From positions 62,001-126,000 of the forward strand of contig CAZKNR010000472.1 in assembly GCA_964553925.1 (NCBI GenBank): a stretch of 64,000 bases of DNA. Direction: 5' to 3'. Within the stretch, counting starts at the first letter, position 1; each line of letters opens with the position of its first letter. Positions 1-8,132 of this stretch are shown in pieces. The stretch comes from DAISKN01 sp964553925 (lineage in GTDB: Bacteria > Acidobacteriota > Vicinamibacteria > Marinacidobacterales > SMYC01). The notes under the pieces are model-generated. The model searched no databases. It saw only the letters and a program-made list of their open reading frames with translations, and was not told where the DNA came from. A program made the translations under genes and the position numbers.

Positions 1-261
1 CCGCGGCTGGCTTTCGAACGGAGGACCCGTCAGGACCGCGCGCGCTTCGCCGCCCTCGATCGGAAGGGTGTAGAGGTCGCCCGAAATCTCGAGAAGGAGG
101 CTCTGCCCATCGGGCGAGACGTCGAGCGAGAGCCACGTCGCTTCGTCGGTCTCGAACTCGATCCGGCGCGTGGTCTGAAGGGGAAGGCCTTCCTTCTCCT
201 TCTTCTCCGGCGCCTTTGCCTGGAGAGCCATCGCTGCGACCATCGACAAGACTACGATCAT
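1..261 (-). CDS. N-terminus of a secreted WD40-like beta-propeller (TolB/PD40) protein, partial
   Basis: The gene runs off the left edge, so only the first 87 codons are visible, starting at an ATG at 261. The start is hydrophobic (MIVVLSMVAAMALQA), consistent with a short signal peptide, followed by a Lys/Glu-rich linker. Next comes a PD40/TolB-like blade with the hallmark SPDGQSLLLE at about residues 51-60 and GDLYTLPIEGG after it. In related proteins this propeller often precedes an amidohydrolase or S41-type peptidase domain; that part lies outside the window, so the enzymatic class is open. It follows the DUF2231 gene by 9 bases on the same strand and is probably co-transcribed with it. 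Confidence 0.6.
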   Translation of the reverse strand, partial: MIVVLSMVAAMALQAKAPEKKEKEGLPLQTTRRIEFETDEATWLSLDVSPDGQSLLLEISGDLYTLPIEGGEARAVLTGPPFESQPR

Positions 262-270
262 GATTTCTCC

Positions 271-741
271 TTACAGGCCGGAAACGACTCCGACCCCGTG
301 ACGATAGACGAGCTCTCCCCCTCGCCCGGCGGTGGCGAGGAGACAACCCTCGGCGACGAGCGCCAGGGGAAGGGCCAGAAGCCGCGCTCGGTTGAGGCGG
401 GGCCTCGGGCTCCCCCGGTCCCGCCACAGGGCTTCGAAGCGAACGGCCGCCACCACGAAGAAAAGGACGACAGTCGCGAACGCCCAGTCGCCGTGGCTCG
501 CGACGGCTGCGACCGTCGCCTCATCGAGAGACGGCGTCAGAGAGTCGGCGGCGAGCTTCCCGCTCCAGGCGGTCGCAAGGGACGACAGCGCCGCAACGCC
601 GAGTCCGAGAAGCGCGGCTCGGTCGACCCAGAGGTGACGAAAGCCCGCGACGAGCGCAAGGTCCAAGAGGAGCGCCATCGTGAAGAGCGCGACCGGAAAG
701 TGGACCAGGAACGGGTGAACGTTGGGAAGCGACGAAAACAT
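271..741 (-). CDS. DUF2231 family membrane protein
   Basis: A 156-residue integral membrane protein starting at the ATG at 741. It opens with NVHPFLVHFPVALFTMALLL, the conserved HP-x-LVHFP signature of DUF2231, and shows about four hydrophobic segments (near residues 11-33, 41-60, 83-102 and 120-140). Family members are small predicted transporter or redox-associated membrane proteins of unknown biochemical function. The open frame continues upstream into the neighbouring pseudogene; the ATG at 741 is chosen because homology begins exactly there. The ribosome-binding site is weak. It lies directly upstream of the beta-propeller gene, suggesting a two-gene unit. Confidence 0.75.
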   Translation of the reverse strand: MFSSLPNVHPFLVHFPVALFTMALLLDLALVAGFRHLWVDRAALLGLGVAALSSLATAWSGKLAADSLTPSLDEATVAAVASHGDWAFATVVLFFVVAAVRFEALWRDRGSPRPRLNRARLLALPLALVAEGCLLATAGRGGELVYRHGVGVVSGL

Positions 742-758
742 CGAGAACCGCTCGAAGC

Positions 759-1400
759 CTACTTCGTTCGCGGACCCGGCGACAAGTGATTCTCGGTCTC
801 CCGAAGGGCGGCGAGGACGGCGGACCTGGAGCCGTCGTCGAGCGTAAGGCGCGACCGAATGAGATCGCTTCGACCGAGATCGCCTCGCATCAGCCCGAGT
901 CGGCGTGCGAGAGATCGGGGGTGACCCGATGGACCAGCTCGTGTACCACCACCCCGCTCGAGCGCCTTCGCGAGGCGCTTCCGGTCGGACGGCGCCGTCA
1001 TGCCGTCCCGCCCGGAGGCGACGCCCAGAACCCGGGCCACGCGGTGGTAGAAGACGTAGACCGCTGGACGCGGCGGTCGACAGATAGACACCCATCGCAG
1101 TCGGGGAAAGAGTCCACCCCGCGCCCGCGGGCTCCGAGGGAGTCACGACCACCACACCTGGAGCGCGCTCTCCGGGGCCGGCTCGGCAGTCGCGTCGCTC
1201 CATTGAACCCAAAACCCGGCCCCTTGAGGATCGACTCGACCTCCGCTTTCACGTCCTCTAGGGTACGGGCCCATGTCCGTCGCTCCACGAGGCAAGGATC
1301 GTCGCTCCGACCCAATCGCAGGGTGCACGATCTGAGCCTGGACACGAGCCGACTCAGGATGCGGTCAAGTTCGGGTAAGCGTTCCGTCGGAAAGGTTGCT
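759..1400 (-). pseudogene. Multiply frameshifted HExxH-like metalloprotease-type protein
   Basis: No single frame is open, but consecutive minus-strand frames give a collinear protein. The order is VKAEVESILKGPGFWVQWSD (about 1245-1185), VVVVTPSEPAGAGWTLSPTA (about 1150-1095), VYVFYHRVARVLGVASGRDG (about 1060-1000), VVVHELVHRVTPDLSHADSG (about 952-893), then LMRGDLGRSDLIRSRL to the end near 759. The HELVH box, the SHADSG-x-MRGDW-like tail and the VFYHRV block resemble a family of small secreted proteins in acidobacteria that carry HEIGH-LL plus SHS-x-GIMRA(R/D)W. At least three shifts (near 1170, 1065, 950) and a stop near 893 separate the blocks. The 5' end is not defined. The rest of the window has many long intact frames, so I read this as real decay rather than poor sequence quality. 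Confidence 0.6.
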
Positions 1401-1665
1401 CCCCATGAGACCCGCAAATCCACGGATATTTGGAGAACAATCCAAAATACTGAAGTTAGAGGTATGTTTTTTGGAACGCACATACCAAGCATTTGGACGC
1501 CATCCTTGTATCTGCTGTATCTAAGTGTGTTAAAGGATCACTAAAAATCAAAGTCATTGATGTCTCCGTTGCTCTCGTGGCATCTCTTTTGCTCATGACT
1601 TGTCTCGTTGACTCAGGAATCGTCGTGCCTACAACACTTGCTCTAATCAATCCTGGAGGGTTTAC
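1401..1665. other. AT-richer intergenic leader of the TonB receptor gene
   Basis: This stretch is visibly lower in GC than its surroundings and has no convincing coding potential; a 66-codon plus-strand frame from 1493 lacks family features. It must carry the promoter of the Oar-like receptor, and several TTGnnn/TAnnnT-like pairs occur without a clear best choice. Just before the receptor start is GGAGGG (1655-1660), a good ribosome-binding site five bases from the GTG. Confidence 0.5.
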
Positions 1666-4497
1666 GTGCAGAAAAGAGTCCTACTCCTCGTAGGTCTGTC
1701 CCTGCTCCTTGCTGTCAGTGGCTTTGCCCAGACCGCGCGTGTCGGCGGAAAGGTCACGGATCAGCAAGGAGGGATTCTCCCCGGAGCCACGGTGACCGCC
1801 ACCAACGTGGCGACCGGTCTCGCGTTGGAAGTGGTAACGAACGCCGCCGGCTCGTACCTCTTCCCCTCGCTCGATCCTGGATCCTACCGGCTGAACGTGG
1901 TGATGCCGGGCTTTGCCGGCTGGGTGCGCGAGGGCATCATCCTCGTCATCGGCCAGGGCATCACCATGGACGCCCAGCTCGCAGTCGAAGGCGTGACCGA
2001 AACGGTCACCGTGACCGGCGAGTCGCCCATGATCTCGACGCGTGAGTCCAAGGTGGGTGGTGTCGTCGATACCGAGCAGATCCAGAACGTTCCCATCAAC
2101 ACCCGGGACGTCCAGTCGCTCGCTCTCCTCGTCCCCGGGGCGAAGCGGGCGATCAATTTCGATCCAACGAAGGGCCGGGTCCCCGCCATCAGCTTCGGAA
2201 CCAACGGAACTGGTCGGGGCATCCTGTACATGCTGGACGGCGGCGACAACACCGACGACGCCGTCGGCGGCATCGTGCAGCAGGTCTCGATGGAGTCCAT
2301 CCAGGAGTTCGAGGTCGTGACCTCGCGCATCAAGGCCGAGCACGCCCGGGCCGGAGGCGGCGCCATTACCATGGTGACGAAGTCCGGGACGAATCAGTTC
2401 AACGGATCGGCTTTCGAGTTCTTCCGCGACAAGTCCCTGAACGCGGAGACCGAGCCTGAGAAGCTCGCGGGAGAGGGCAAGGCCAAGTTCAAGCGACATC
2501 AGTTCGGCGCCTCCATTGGCGGCCCCATCGTGCGGGACAAGGCCTTCTTTTTCGCAACGTTCGAGCGCGTCCAGGAGGACTTCAACTCGATCCTCGCCAT
2601 CGACCCGGAAGCGGAAGCTCTCTATGACCCCGCATTCATCGAGAGCCACGGAGGATTCGGCGCCATCGAACAACCCTTCACGCGGAACTACTTCACCGCC
2701 AAGTACACTCAGCAGTTCACCGCCAACAACCGCCTCGACGTCCGCTACGCTTACGAGGACAACGTCCGCGACGGCGATCAAGTCGGCGAGGGTTTCGGGT
2801 TCGCCTTATCTCAGGATCAGTCCGGCTTTCAGACGAACGACCTCTGGAGCATCCTGGGCCGCGTGCAGAGCATCGTCGGGACTGGCGGTTTCAACGAGTT
2901 CGTCTTCCAGGCGAGCGACTTCGTGAACATCATCCAGGCCTACCAGCAGCCAGACTTCTATAGCGCGGGAAATGCCACAGCCGGGTTCCCCAGCGCCACA
3001 TTCGGCCAGAACCAGAACACGCCTCAGAAGACCTTTCAGCGTAAGTACCAGTTCCGCGACACATTCTCCTATTCCCTCGATACTCACGACCTCAAGTTCG
3101 GCGGCGAGGTCATGCGCGGCGATCCCTTCGGGTTCGATGTCCCCTTCGGCAACAACGGTAACTTCACATACGCGAACGACGGGGATCCGTTGGATCAGGC
3201 AATCCTCTTCAGCCAGTTCGAGCTGATCCCGGCCATGGAAGTCCCCTACACGACGTACGGCTTCTTCGCTCAGGATGACTGGCGCGTAACCGATTCGCTG
3301 ACGTTGAATCTCGGTCTCCGCTACGACGTCGAGATCGGAACGCTCTCGAACGTGGATTACGGACCGAACGGCCAGTTTCTCATCACCGACCCCAGGAGTC
3401 CCTACGCAGGGATGGGAGAGCTGCAGGACGACAAGAACAACTGGGCGCCCCGAATCGGCTTCGCGTGGGACATCGGCGCCCAGGGGCAGACGGTGGTTCG
3501 CGGCGGGTATGGCATCTTCTACGACAAGATCGTCGCCAATACCACGCTCTACTCGCTCGTCGACTTTCTCGAAGTGGAGGGGGTGTCGATCGAGAATCCA
3601 ACGTTTAGCCCTGAAAACTTGCCTCCGTTCGAGGACCTGTTTGAGATCGCCGGCTTCATTCTTCCCTATGAGCGCATTGTTGTCCCCGGCTTCCAGATCC
3701 CGAGGACCCAGCAGTTCACGATTGGTGTGAGCCACCAGTTCACACCCACTCTCGCCCTCGACGCGGATTACATCCTTTCCCGCGGAGACCAGCGCGGAAA
3801 GCGAGCCGATCTGAACGAGCGGCACGTTCGGGGGAGCAACCCTTCGCGACTCTTCTACCCTGAGAGATCGGGGCGGCTGCGCGTCATCGAGGGACGCGGT
3901 GAGGACAACTACGATGGCCTCCAACTCTCGTTGAGGAAACGGTTCACCAACAACGTACAGTTTACAGTGAACTACACGCTTGCCGACCTCAGAGGTACTG
4001 CGGAAAGCGGTTTTCAGGATGAAGCTGAGTGTTATACGTGTGTTGGCGACGAGCGCGACACCGGCCCGCTCGACAACGACACGCGCCATAACTTCATCGC
4101 CGGAGGCATCTTCGGTCTTCCTGCCGACTTCCAGTTTTCCGCGTTCCTTCAGGCAGAAAGCGGACGGCCGCGCACCGCAAGCTCCAGCCAGGATCTGAAC
4201 GGGAACGGCAGACTTCCCAACCTGGATTTCACGGTAGGGCCGAACGGAGAGGACCCGGGGCGAGGCAATTTCCGCGGCGACCCGACGATGACGTTCGACA
4301 TCCGACTCGCGAAGTTCTTCCGCTTTGGAGACGACAAGAACGTTCAGGTCGCTTTCGAAACCTTCAACCTTTTCAATCGCGTGAACAAGGGACGGAATTT
4401 CGAGACCACCTTCGAGTCCCCGAACTTCGGCGGCTGGAACCAGGGTCTCGATACCAATCAACTCCAGATCCAGCTCGGAATTCGTTTCCAGTTCTAA
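1666..4497 (+). CDS. Oar-like TonB-dependent outer-membrane receptor with carboxypeptidase-regulatory domain
   Basis: A 943-residue outer-membrane protein starting at a GTG (1666) five bases after GGAGGG. A signal peptide (LLLVGLSLLLAVSGFAQ, to about residue 22) is followed by a carboxypeptidase-regulatory Ig-like domain (about 24-110, with GGILPGATVTATN and LFPSLDPGSYRLNV). A plug domain follows (about 110-240, VTGESPMISTRESKVGGVVD), then a long beta-barrel ending in the typical C-terminal aromatic strand IQLGIRFQF. This architecture is the CarboxypepD_reg/TonB-plug type greatly expanded in Acidobacteriota, thought to import oligosaccharides or peptides; the substrate cannot be read from sequence. 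It is monocistronic: the leader is 265 bases and a strong intrinsic terminator follows 30 bases after the stop. Confidence 0.93.
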   Translation: MQKRVLLLVGLSLLLAVSGFAQTARVGGKVTDQQGGILPGATVTATNVATGLALEVVTNAAGSYLFPSLDPGSYRLNVVMPGFAGWVREGIILVIGQGITMDAQLAVEGVTETVTVTGESPMISTRESKVGGVVDTEQIQNVPINTRDVQSLALLVPGAKRAINFDPTKGRVPAISFGTNGTGRGILYMLDGGDNTDDAVGGIVQQVSMESIQEFEVVTSRIKAEHARAGGGAITMVTKSGTNQFNGSAFEFFRDKSLNAETEPEKLAGEGKAKFKRHQFGASIGGPIVRDKAFFFATFERVQEDFNSILAIDPEAEALYDPAFIESHGGFGAIEQPFTRNYFTAKYTQQFTANNRLDVRYAYEDNVRDGDQVGEGFGFALSQDQSGFQTNDLWSILGRVQSIVGTGGFNEFVFQASDFVNIIQAYQQPDFYSAGNATAGFPSATFGQNQNTPQKTFQRKYQFRDTFSYSLDTHDLKFGGEVMRGDPFGFDVPFGNNGNFTYANDGDPLDQAILFSQFELIPAMEVPYTTYGFFAQDDWRVTDSLTLNLGLRYDVEIGTLSNVDYGPNGQFLITDPRSPYAGMGELQDDKNNWAPRIGFAWDIGAQGQTVVRGGYGIFYDKIVANTTLYSLVDFLEVEGVSIENPTFSPENLPPFEDLFEIAGFILPYERIVVPGFQIPRTQQFTIGVSHQFTPTLALDADYILSRGDQRGKRADLNERHVRGSNPSRLFYPERSGRLRVIEGRGEDNYDGLQLSLRKRFTNNVQFTVNYTLADLRGTAESGFQDEAECYTCVGDERDTGPLDNDTRHNFIAGGIFGLPADFQFSAFLQAESGRPRTASSSQDLNGNGRLPNLDFTVGPNGEDPGRGNFRGDPTMTFDIRLAKFFRFGDDKNVQVAFETFNLFNRVNKGRNFETTFESPNFGGWNQGLDTNQLQIQLGIRFQF

Positions 4498-4526
4498 ACA
4501 AGTAACAGAGAGGGAGCGATTTGTTG

Positions 4527-4557
4527 GGGGAGGCCTTGCGGCCTCCCCTATTTTTTT
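4527..4557 (+). terminator. Rho-independent terminator of the TonB receptor gene
   Basis: A perfect 9-bp GC-rich stem (GGGGAGGCC / GGCCTCCCC) with a TTGC loop, followed by TA and a run of seven T residues. It sits 30 bases after the receptor stop codon. Confidence 0.93.
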
Positions 4558-4579
4558 CCGGCGAAACCATATTGAAGTC

Positions 4580-4789
4580 ATGGGTGAACCTGCTCGCGGT
4601 CTTGCCACATGGGAGGACCTTCTCAACGCGCCCGAGGACGGTCGCTTCACGTATGAGACCCTCGGCGGAAATTTCGAGGCGCTTCCTCATCCTCCCTCAG
4701 CACGGCTGGACTCAGGGAATGCTGTTCTCGGACTTGTCGTCCCCCTTTGGACGAGGACGCGGCGGGCCGGGCGGCTGGTGGCGCCGCGA
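4580..4789 (+). pseudogene. Truncated, frameshifted Uma2-family (DUF820) endonuclease fragment
   Basis: The first frame reads MGEPARGLATWEDLLNAPED then TYETLGGNFEALP, the typical start of Uma2/DUF820 proteins (ATWEDLL-x-APED-x-R-x-YEVLGGELEALP). After a +/-1 shift near 4685-4700 the homology continues in another frame as QHGWTQGMLFSDLSSPFGRG and GGPGGWW. It then ends abruptly at about 4781-4789, where a degenerate antitoxin copy on the other strand begins. Uma2 proteins are PD-(D/E)XK-fold nucleases of uncertain function, common in cyanobacteria and acidobacteria. Only the N-terminal third remains and the catalytic residues are missing. Confidence 0.6.
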
Positions 4790-5098
4790 CTCCTCGACCG
4801 CTCGACTTCGTCTTTCGCACAGCTTCGCTCCAGAACTCCTCGTGGTGAGACCGCCGGTGCGACGGATGCGCGATTCCGCAGGCTCCAGCAGCCGGCGGAA
4901 TGACGGGGTGTGGGCGAGCACCAGGCGTTCCAGTTCGTCTTCATCCCCCGCGGCCACGATGACCGCAACCGCACGGCCATTCCTGGTGACCACGATCGGC
5001 CCGCGCTCTCACTCTTCGACGTAACGGCTGAACTGGGCCTTAACCCCCGCTACTAGCGGCGCGATTTTCATCGTTTTACCCGTAGCCCACCAATGAAA
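4781..5098. repeat. Direct repeat copy 1 (degenerate antitoxin segment)
   Basis: About 318 bases closely match 7817-8132 in the same orientation, at roughly 90% or more by eye. The repeat covers nearly all of an antitoxin gene plus the last codons of the toxin upstream of it. Copy 1 differs by a 1-base deletion (CGTGGTG versus CGTGGGTG near 4845), a stop-creating change at 5009-5011, and extra bases near 5050. Confidence 0.85.
4790..5071 (-). pseudogene. Dead copy of the Phd/YefM-like antitoxin
   Basis: Its ATG is at 5071. It reads MKIAPL and aligns codon for codon with the intact antitoxin at 7713-8105. Codon 21 is TGA (complement of 5009-5011) where the intact copy has a Cys codon. Further on a 1-base deletion shifts the frame after RRTGGLT. 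Upstream (higher coordinates) only about 11 codons of the toxin C-terminus survive (FIGGLRVK-like, about 5068-5098) before the IS element begins at 5111. The remnant shows that a second toxin-antitoxin module once stood here and was cut away. Confidence 0.85.
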
Positions 5099-5110
5099 GG
5101 TGGGGCTAGG

Positions 5111-5126
5111 CTCAGACCTCCTATAG
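5111..5126 (+). repeat. Left terminal inverted repeat of the IS
   Basis: 16 bases, CTCAGACCTCCTATAG, a perfect inverted match to 7412-7427. It includes the last codons and stop of the transposase. Confidence 0.93.
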
Positions 5127-7307
5127 TAGCTGAGGCTGGCGCGAGCTGGAGGGTGCCGGTCGCGCTAACGGCTCAAGGGCGAACCGGAGCAAGGGACCCT
5201 CGCCGAGCATTTGCGGCGGATCCTGGTTGATGTCGGCCAGGAGGGCGTCGAGAGCCCGAGCAACCTTCTCGGAGTCTGGGCGCTGGAGGCGAACCTCGGC
5301 GCTGGCGGGGCCTGAGGCGTGGACGCTGCCGGGGAGATGCATTAGCGCGCGGAACACGCTGAAGGCGTCCTTCGGGCATTGGTAGGCTTGGTCGAAGTGT
5401 CGGACCAGAAGCTTCTCAGCGTTAAGGGCGGCGATCTTCAGCGCGTTGATGACGAGGCGCCGGTCCTCGCGGAGCAGCGAGCGCGTCTTGCCGATCCTCT
5501 CGGCGGAGATCTTGCCGGGGGTGCGCTGCAAGCGGTTCTCAAGCCGTGTCAGAGCTTGGCGCTTCTGGGTGATCTCACGGCGTAGGCGGCCGTGGGCGAT
5601 CTTGATGCCACGAGCCGTTGGGCGTCGGCTCTCGTCGTTGTCGTTCAAAGCGCGGCCGAGTTGGGCCTCGAGGGTCTGGATCTGTTGGGTGAGGGTGTGG
5701 ACTTCTTGCTTGAGGGCCTTGCGTCTGGGGTTCGGGACGAGTCGATCCTGCGTCTCCTGGACTGCCCCGTACTGAACGATCTGGTCGATGGCGTAATTGT
5801 CGCGGAGATACTTGAAATCATTCTCCTGGCGCCAGCGGAGCCGTAGGCAGTGGACGACCTTGGCTGCCTTCGACGAGGTACTCAGGTTGGTGAGAACCGG
5901 GATCTGGTGACCGTCGTCGCCGAGGAAGATGACGGTGCGGATGCTTCCCGCCCGGCTGATGCGCGTCTTCTTTTCGAACAGACGGTAGACGTGCCGCCGA
6001 CCCTCGAATCGGAACCAGCCTGATCGGAACTGCTTGCGCGGATAGCGACGCCGCGCCTGCCGACCTTTGAGGTACGTGATGAACCCAATACCCTGCTCTT
6101 GGAGGAAGCGGAACGCATCACCGCTGTAGCCGCCCCGGTCGAACACGAGGGTGAATGGTCCAGGGCCGTGGGCGCGGCGGATCTCTTCTACTGCTACCGG
6201 GATTGCGCGAGCCAACGAATCATTGAGGGGCTGGGAGAAGAAGAACAGCGCTCGCCCTCTGGCATCGTGCACATACACGTCCGTGTGGCCCTTGACGGCC
6301 AAGCGCCGCTTGGCGTCCCATCCCTTCGGCGTCGGCTGAATACCGTAGTAGGGGCAGAAGTGCCCATCCACGTAGTAGAGCCCCTCCCACACCGGCTCGA
6401 TGGCCAGGTAACGCTTGAAGAGTTCGCGGGAGACCGACACCGGATCAACACTCTCGGCAAGAGCCTTGACCTTCCCACGCAGGCTGAGCACCGTCGGGCC
6501 GTCCTCCTCGCCGATGAGCACGCCGATATCGCCACGCCTTGCGTTCTTGAAGTCCTCGATCGAGCGGAAGCGCAGGGCGAAGCAGAACACGATGGTGGCC
6601 AGGGTCTGAGCCCATCCGTAGCGCCGCGACGGACCCGCTTCGGCACCGAGCTGCCTGAACACGCTCCACAGGTCCAGGTGCGCCAAGGCTGCATAGAGCA
6701 TCAACGCCCCCGCGTAACGCGTCGGGCGGGGCTCGGCGAACGCGTCCATCGTCACTGACTCTTCCGGCGCCGGTGTGGGTGCCGCCTTCTCCGGCTCTGT
6801 CGGCACCGGCTGCGGCGTCGCCTCCGCCTCGATCGGCAGCGGCTGCTGCTTCGGCTCGGCCTCGTCCGCCTTAAACAAGGCCGCGACCGTGACATAGGAG
6901 ATGCGGCGACCGCCCTGGGACACGCGCTTCGCGATGTTTCTGAACGAGAGCTCCTGCTTGCGAAGTTCCCGGCAGCGGGCCTGCAGCTTCGGGGTCATCT
7001 TGCTCGGTCCCTTGGGGCCTGTCTTCCGAGGCATCAGCGCCGCAGCCCCGCCACTGCGGACTTGGCCGCAGAACCGGCTCAGGGTGACCGGGTGCATGCC
7101 AAAGGCGGAGGCAATCCGGCTGTCGGGGAGCGGGAGCACCGCGGCGAGCTGGGTGGCGAGGACCCTCTCGGTCCCCTTGTCGCTGCAGGTGTAGCGAGCG
7201 GTGAGGTGGCCGTTGAGGAAGATGCTGCGTTGATCCTCGGTGTTGACCACCTCGAGGCGGCTTGTCACCGGGGTCAGAGTGGCTTGGGTGGGGGTGTTGG
7301 CGGACAC
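5121..7307 (-). CDS. IS4-superfamily-like DDE transposase with N-terminal HTH
   Basis: A 728-residue protein starting at a GTG (7307). Residues about 35-140 form a helix-turn-helix region (LPDSRIASAFGMHPVTLSRF, then a second HTH around LSFRNIAKRV). An alanine/proline/glutamate-rich linker runs to about residue 185. The catalytic part follows: first acidic block YYVDGHFCPYYG (about 315), second block LVFDRGGYSGDAF (about 390), then the IS4-like box RWRQENDFKYLRDNYAIDQ (about 495-515). Near the C-terminus is a long Arg/Lys/Gln-rich helical segment, probably coiled. The gene fills the element and is intact, so the IS may be active. Exact IS family assignment needs a database comparison. Confidence 0.88.
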   Translation of the reverse strand: MSANTPTQATLTPVTSRLEVVNTEDQRSIFLNGHLTARYTCSDKGTERVLATQLAAVLPLPDSRIASAFGMHPVTLSRFCGQVRSGGAAALMPRKTGPKGPSKMTPKLQARCRELRKQELSFRNIAKRVSQGGRRISYVTVAALFKADEAEPKQQPLPIEAEATPQPVPTEPEKAAPTPAPEESVTMDAFAEPRPTRYAGALMLYAALAHLDLWSVFRQLGAEAGPSRRYGWAQTLATIVFCFALRFRSIEDFKNARRGDIGVLIGEEDGPTVLSLRGKVKALAESVDPVSVSRELFKRYLAIEPVWEGLYYVDGHFCPYYGIQPTPKGWDAKRRLAVKGHTDVYVHDARGRALFFFSQPLNDSLARAIPVAVEEIRRAHGPGPFTLVFDRGGYSGDAFRFLQEQGIGFITYLKGRQARRRYPRKQFRSGWFRFEGRRHVYRLFEKKTRISRAGSIRTVIFLGDDGHQIPVLTNLSTSSKAAKVVHCLRLRWRQENDFKYLRDNYAIDQIVQYGAVQETQDRLVPNPRRKALKQEVHTLTQQIQTLEAQLGRALNDNDESRRPTARGIKIAHGRLRREITQKRQALTRLENRLQRTPGKISAERIGKTRSLLREDRRLVINALKIAALNAEKLLVRHFDQAYQCPKDAFSVFRALMHLPGSVHASGPASAEVRLQRPDSEKVARALDALLADINQDPPQMLGEGPLLRFALEPLARPAPSSSRQPQLL

Positions 7308-7313
7308 GAAATG

Positions 7314-7342
7314 AGGATAGCGGAACCGCCAATAATTAGCAA
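7314..7342 (-). promoter_or_regulatory. Probable transposase promoter
   Basis: On the minus strand TTGCTA (complement of 7337-7342) and TATCCT (complement of 7314-7319) are separated by 17 bases. The -10 box lies only six bases before the GTG start at 7307, so the transcript would be leaderless or nearly so. The surrounding 40 bases are AT-rich. Confidence 0.5.
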
Positions 7343-7411
7343 CAATTATTTAACTGTAGTCGGACAGACACGCCCTTGCGGTACAGCTACTTCCAGGGAC
7401 CTGCTACCCTG

Positions 7412-7427
7412 CTATAGGAGGTCTGAG
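7412..7427 (-). repeat. Right terminal inverted repeat of the IS
   Basis: Exact reverse complement of 5111-5126; followed immediately by the GCTAGG duplication at 7428-7433. Confidence 0.93.
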
Positions 7428-7448
7428 GCTAGGCGGCGACGATCGGCT

Positions 7449-7709
7449 TCAAGTCTGATCTTGGATGGGTTCGAGGCCGTATTGCTTGAGCACGTCGTTG
7501 ATGGCTTCGACGGTTGTGTTCTCGGGATCGAGGAGCTCGATCCCGATGAGCTGGCCGTCCTTGTTGATATCGATGACCATTTCAGCCGAGATGCGACGAG
7601 AGCGTGCGCTCTTCTCGCTCGGGTCGGCGAGGTACAGATAACCGAGCCTGGAGAGGCCGTCGCGGTAGGTGATCTCGAGATCCACGTGCCTCTTAGTCGT
7701 TCCATCCAT
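7449..7709 (-). CDS. DUF2283 family protein
   Basis: An 86-residue protein starting at ATG 7709. It matches the DUF2283 pattern: a Y-x-D-x-L start, LYLADPSEKSARSRRISAEM, then VIDINKDGQLIGIELLDPEN, where the D-x-dG-x-l-iGIE-iLd core is the family hallmark. DUF2283 proteins are often found next to DUF4258, BrnT or RelE-type modules and have been suspected of toxin-antitoxin roles; the function is unknown. It starts three bases after the antitoxin stop at 7713, making it the third gene of a toxin-antitoxin-DUF2283 operon on the minus strand. Confidence 0.75.
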   Translation of the reverse strand: MDGTTKRHVDLEITYRDGLSRLGYLYLADPSEKSARSRRISAEMVIDINKDGQLIGIELLDPENTTVEAINDVLKQYGLEPIQDQT

Positions 7710-7712
7710 ACC

Positions 7713-8105
7713 TCATAAGCGGTGATGACCTCCAGCCTCGACCTGGGCCAAGCCCATAGGGTTCTGGAGAAAGGCTCGCGCGACTATATTCTTGGCGCGC
7801 GTCCTGGAACGGACGGGCGCCGCAACTCCTCGACCGCTCGACTTTGTCCTTCGCACAGCTTCGCTCCAGAACTCCTCGTGGGTGAGACCGCCGGTGCGGC
7901 GAATGCGCGATTCCGCCGCCTGCAGCAGCCGACGCAATGACGGAGTGTGGGCGAGCACCAGGCGTTCCAGTTCGTCTTCATCGCCCGCGGCCACGATGAC
8001 CGCAACCGCACGGCCATTCCTGGTGACCACGATCGGCCCGCGCTCGCACTCTTCGACGTAACGACTGAACTGGGCCTTGACCTCGGCTAGCGGCGCGATT
8101 TTCAT
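7713..8105 (-). CDS. Phd/YefM-type antitoxin
   Basis: A 130-residue protein starting at ATG 8105. It opens MKIAPLAEVKAQFSRYVEEC and continues GPIVVTRNGRAVAVIVA, the standard Phd/YefM DNA-binding fold (start, Lys/Phe-rich helix, TRNGRPVAVI strand). The C-terminal part (about residues 60-110), which normally folds on the toxin, includes RRLLQAAESRIRRTGGLTHE. The last 20 residues run past the repeated segment and may be extra. Its ATG overlaps the toxin stop by four bases, so translation is probably coupled. It would bind its own promoter upstream of the toxin and neutralise the toxin. Confidence 0.85.
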   Translation of the reverse strand: MKIAPLAEVKAQFSRYVEECERGPIVVTRNGRAVAVIVAAGDEDELERLVLAHTPSLRRLLQAAESRIRRTGGLTHEEFWSEAVRRTKSSGRGVAAPVRSRTRAKNIVARAFLQNPMGLAQVEAGGHHRL

Positions 8106-8132
8106 AGTTTTACCCGTAGCCCACCAATGAAA
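7817..8132. repeat. Direct repeat copy 2 (intact antitoxin segment)
   Basis: Partner of 4781-5098 on the other side of the IS element, in the same orientation. This copy keeps the antitoxin frame open and continues into a full toxin gene. Confidence 0.85.

Larger units (their letters stand above)
5111..7427 (-). mobile_element. Complete insertion sequence, about 2.3 kb, with 16-bp terminal inverted repeats and 6-bp target duplication
   Basis: The ends are CTCAGACCTCCTATAG at 5111-5126 and its exact reverse complement at 7412-7427. Immediately outside both ends is the same hexamer GCTAGG (5105-5110 and 7428-7433), read as the target-site duplication. Inside lies one transposase gene whose TAG stop falls inside the left terminal repeat. 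The element is undamaged and so probably recent. It inserted about 10 bases beyond the dead antitoxin copy. Confidence 0.93.

Noticed and set aside
1493..1693. 66-codon plus-strand frame upstream of the TonB receptor
   Set aside because: No family features, atypical composition, and it runs into the receptor's ribosome-binding site and start in another frame.
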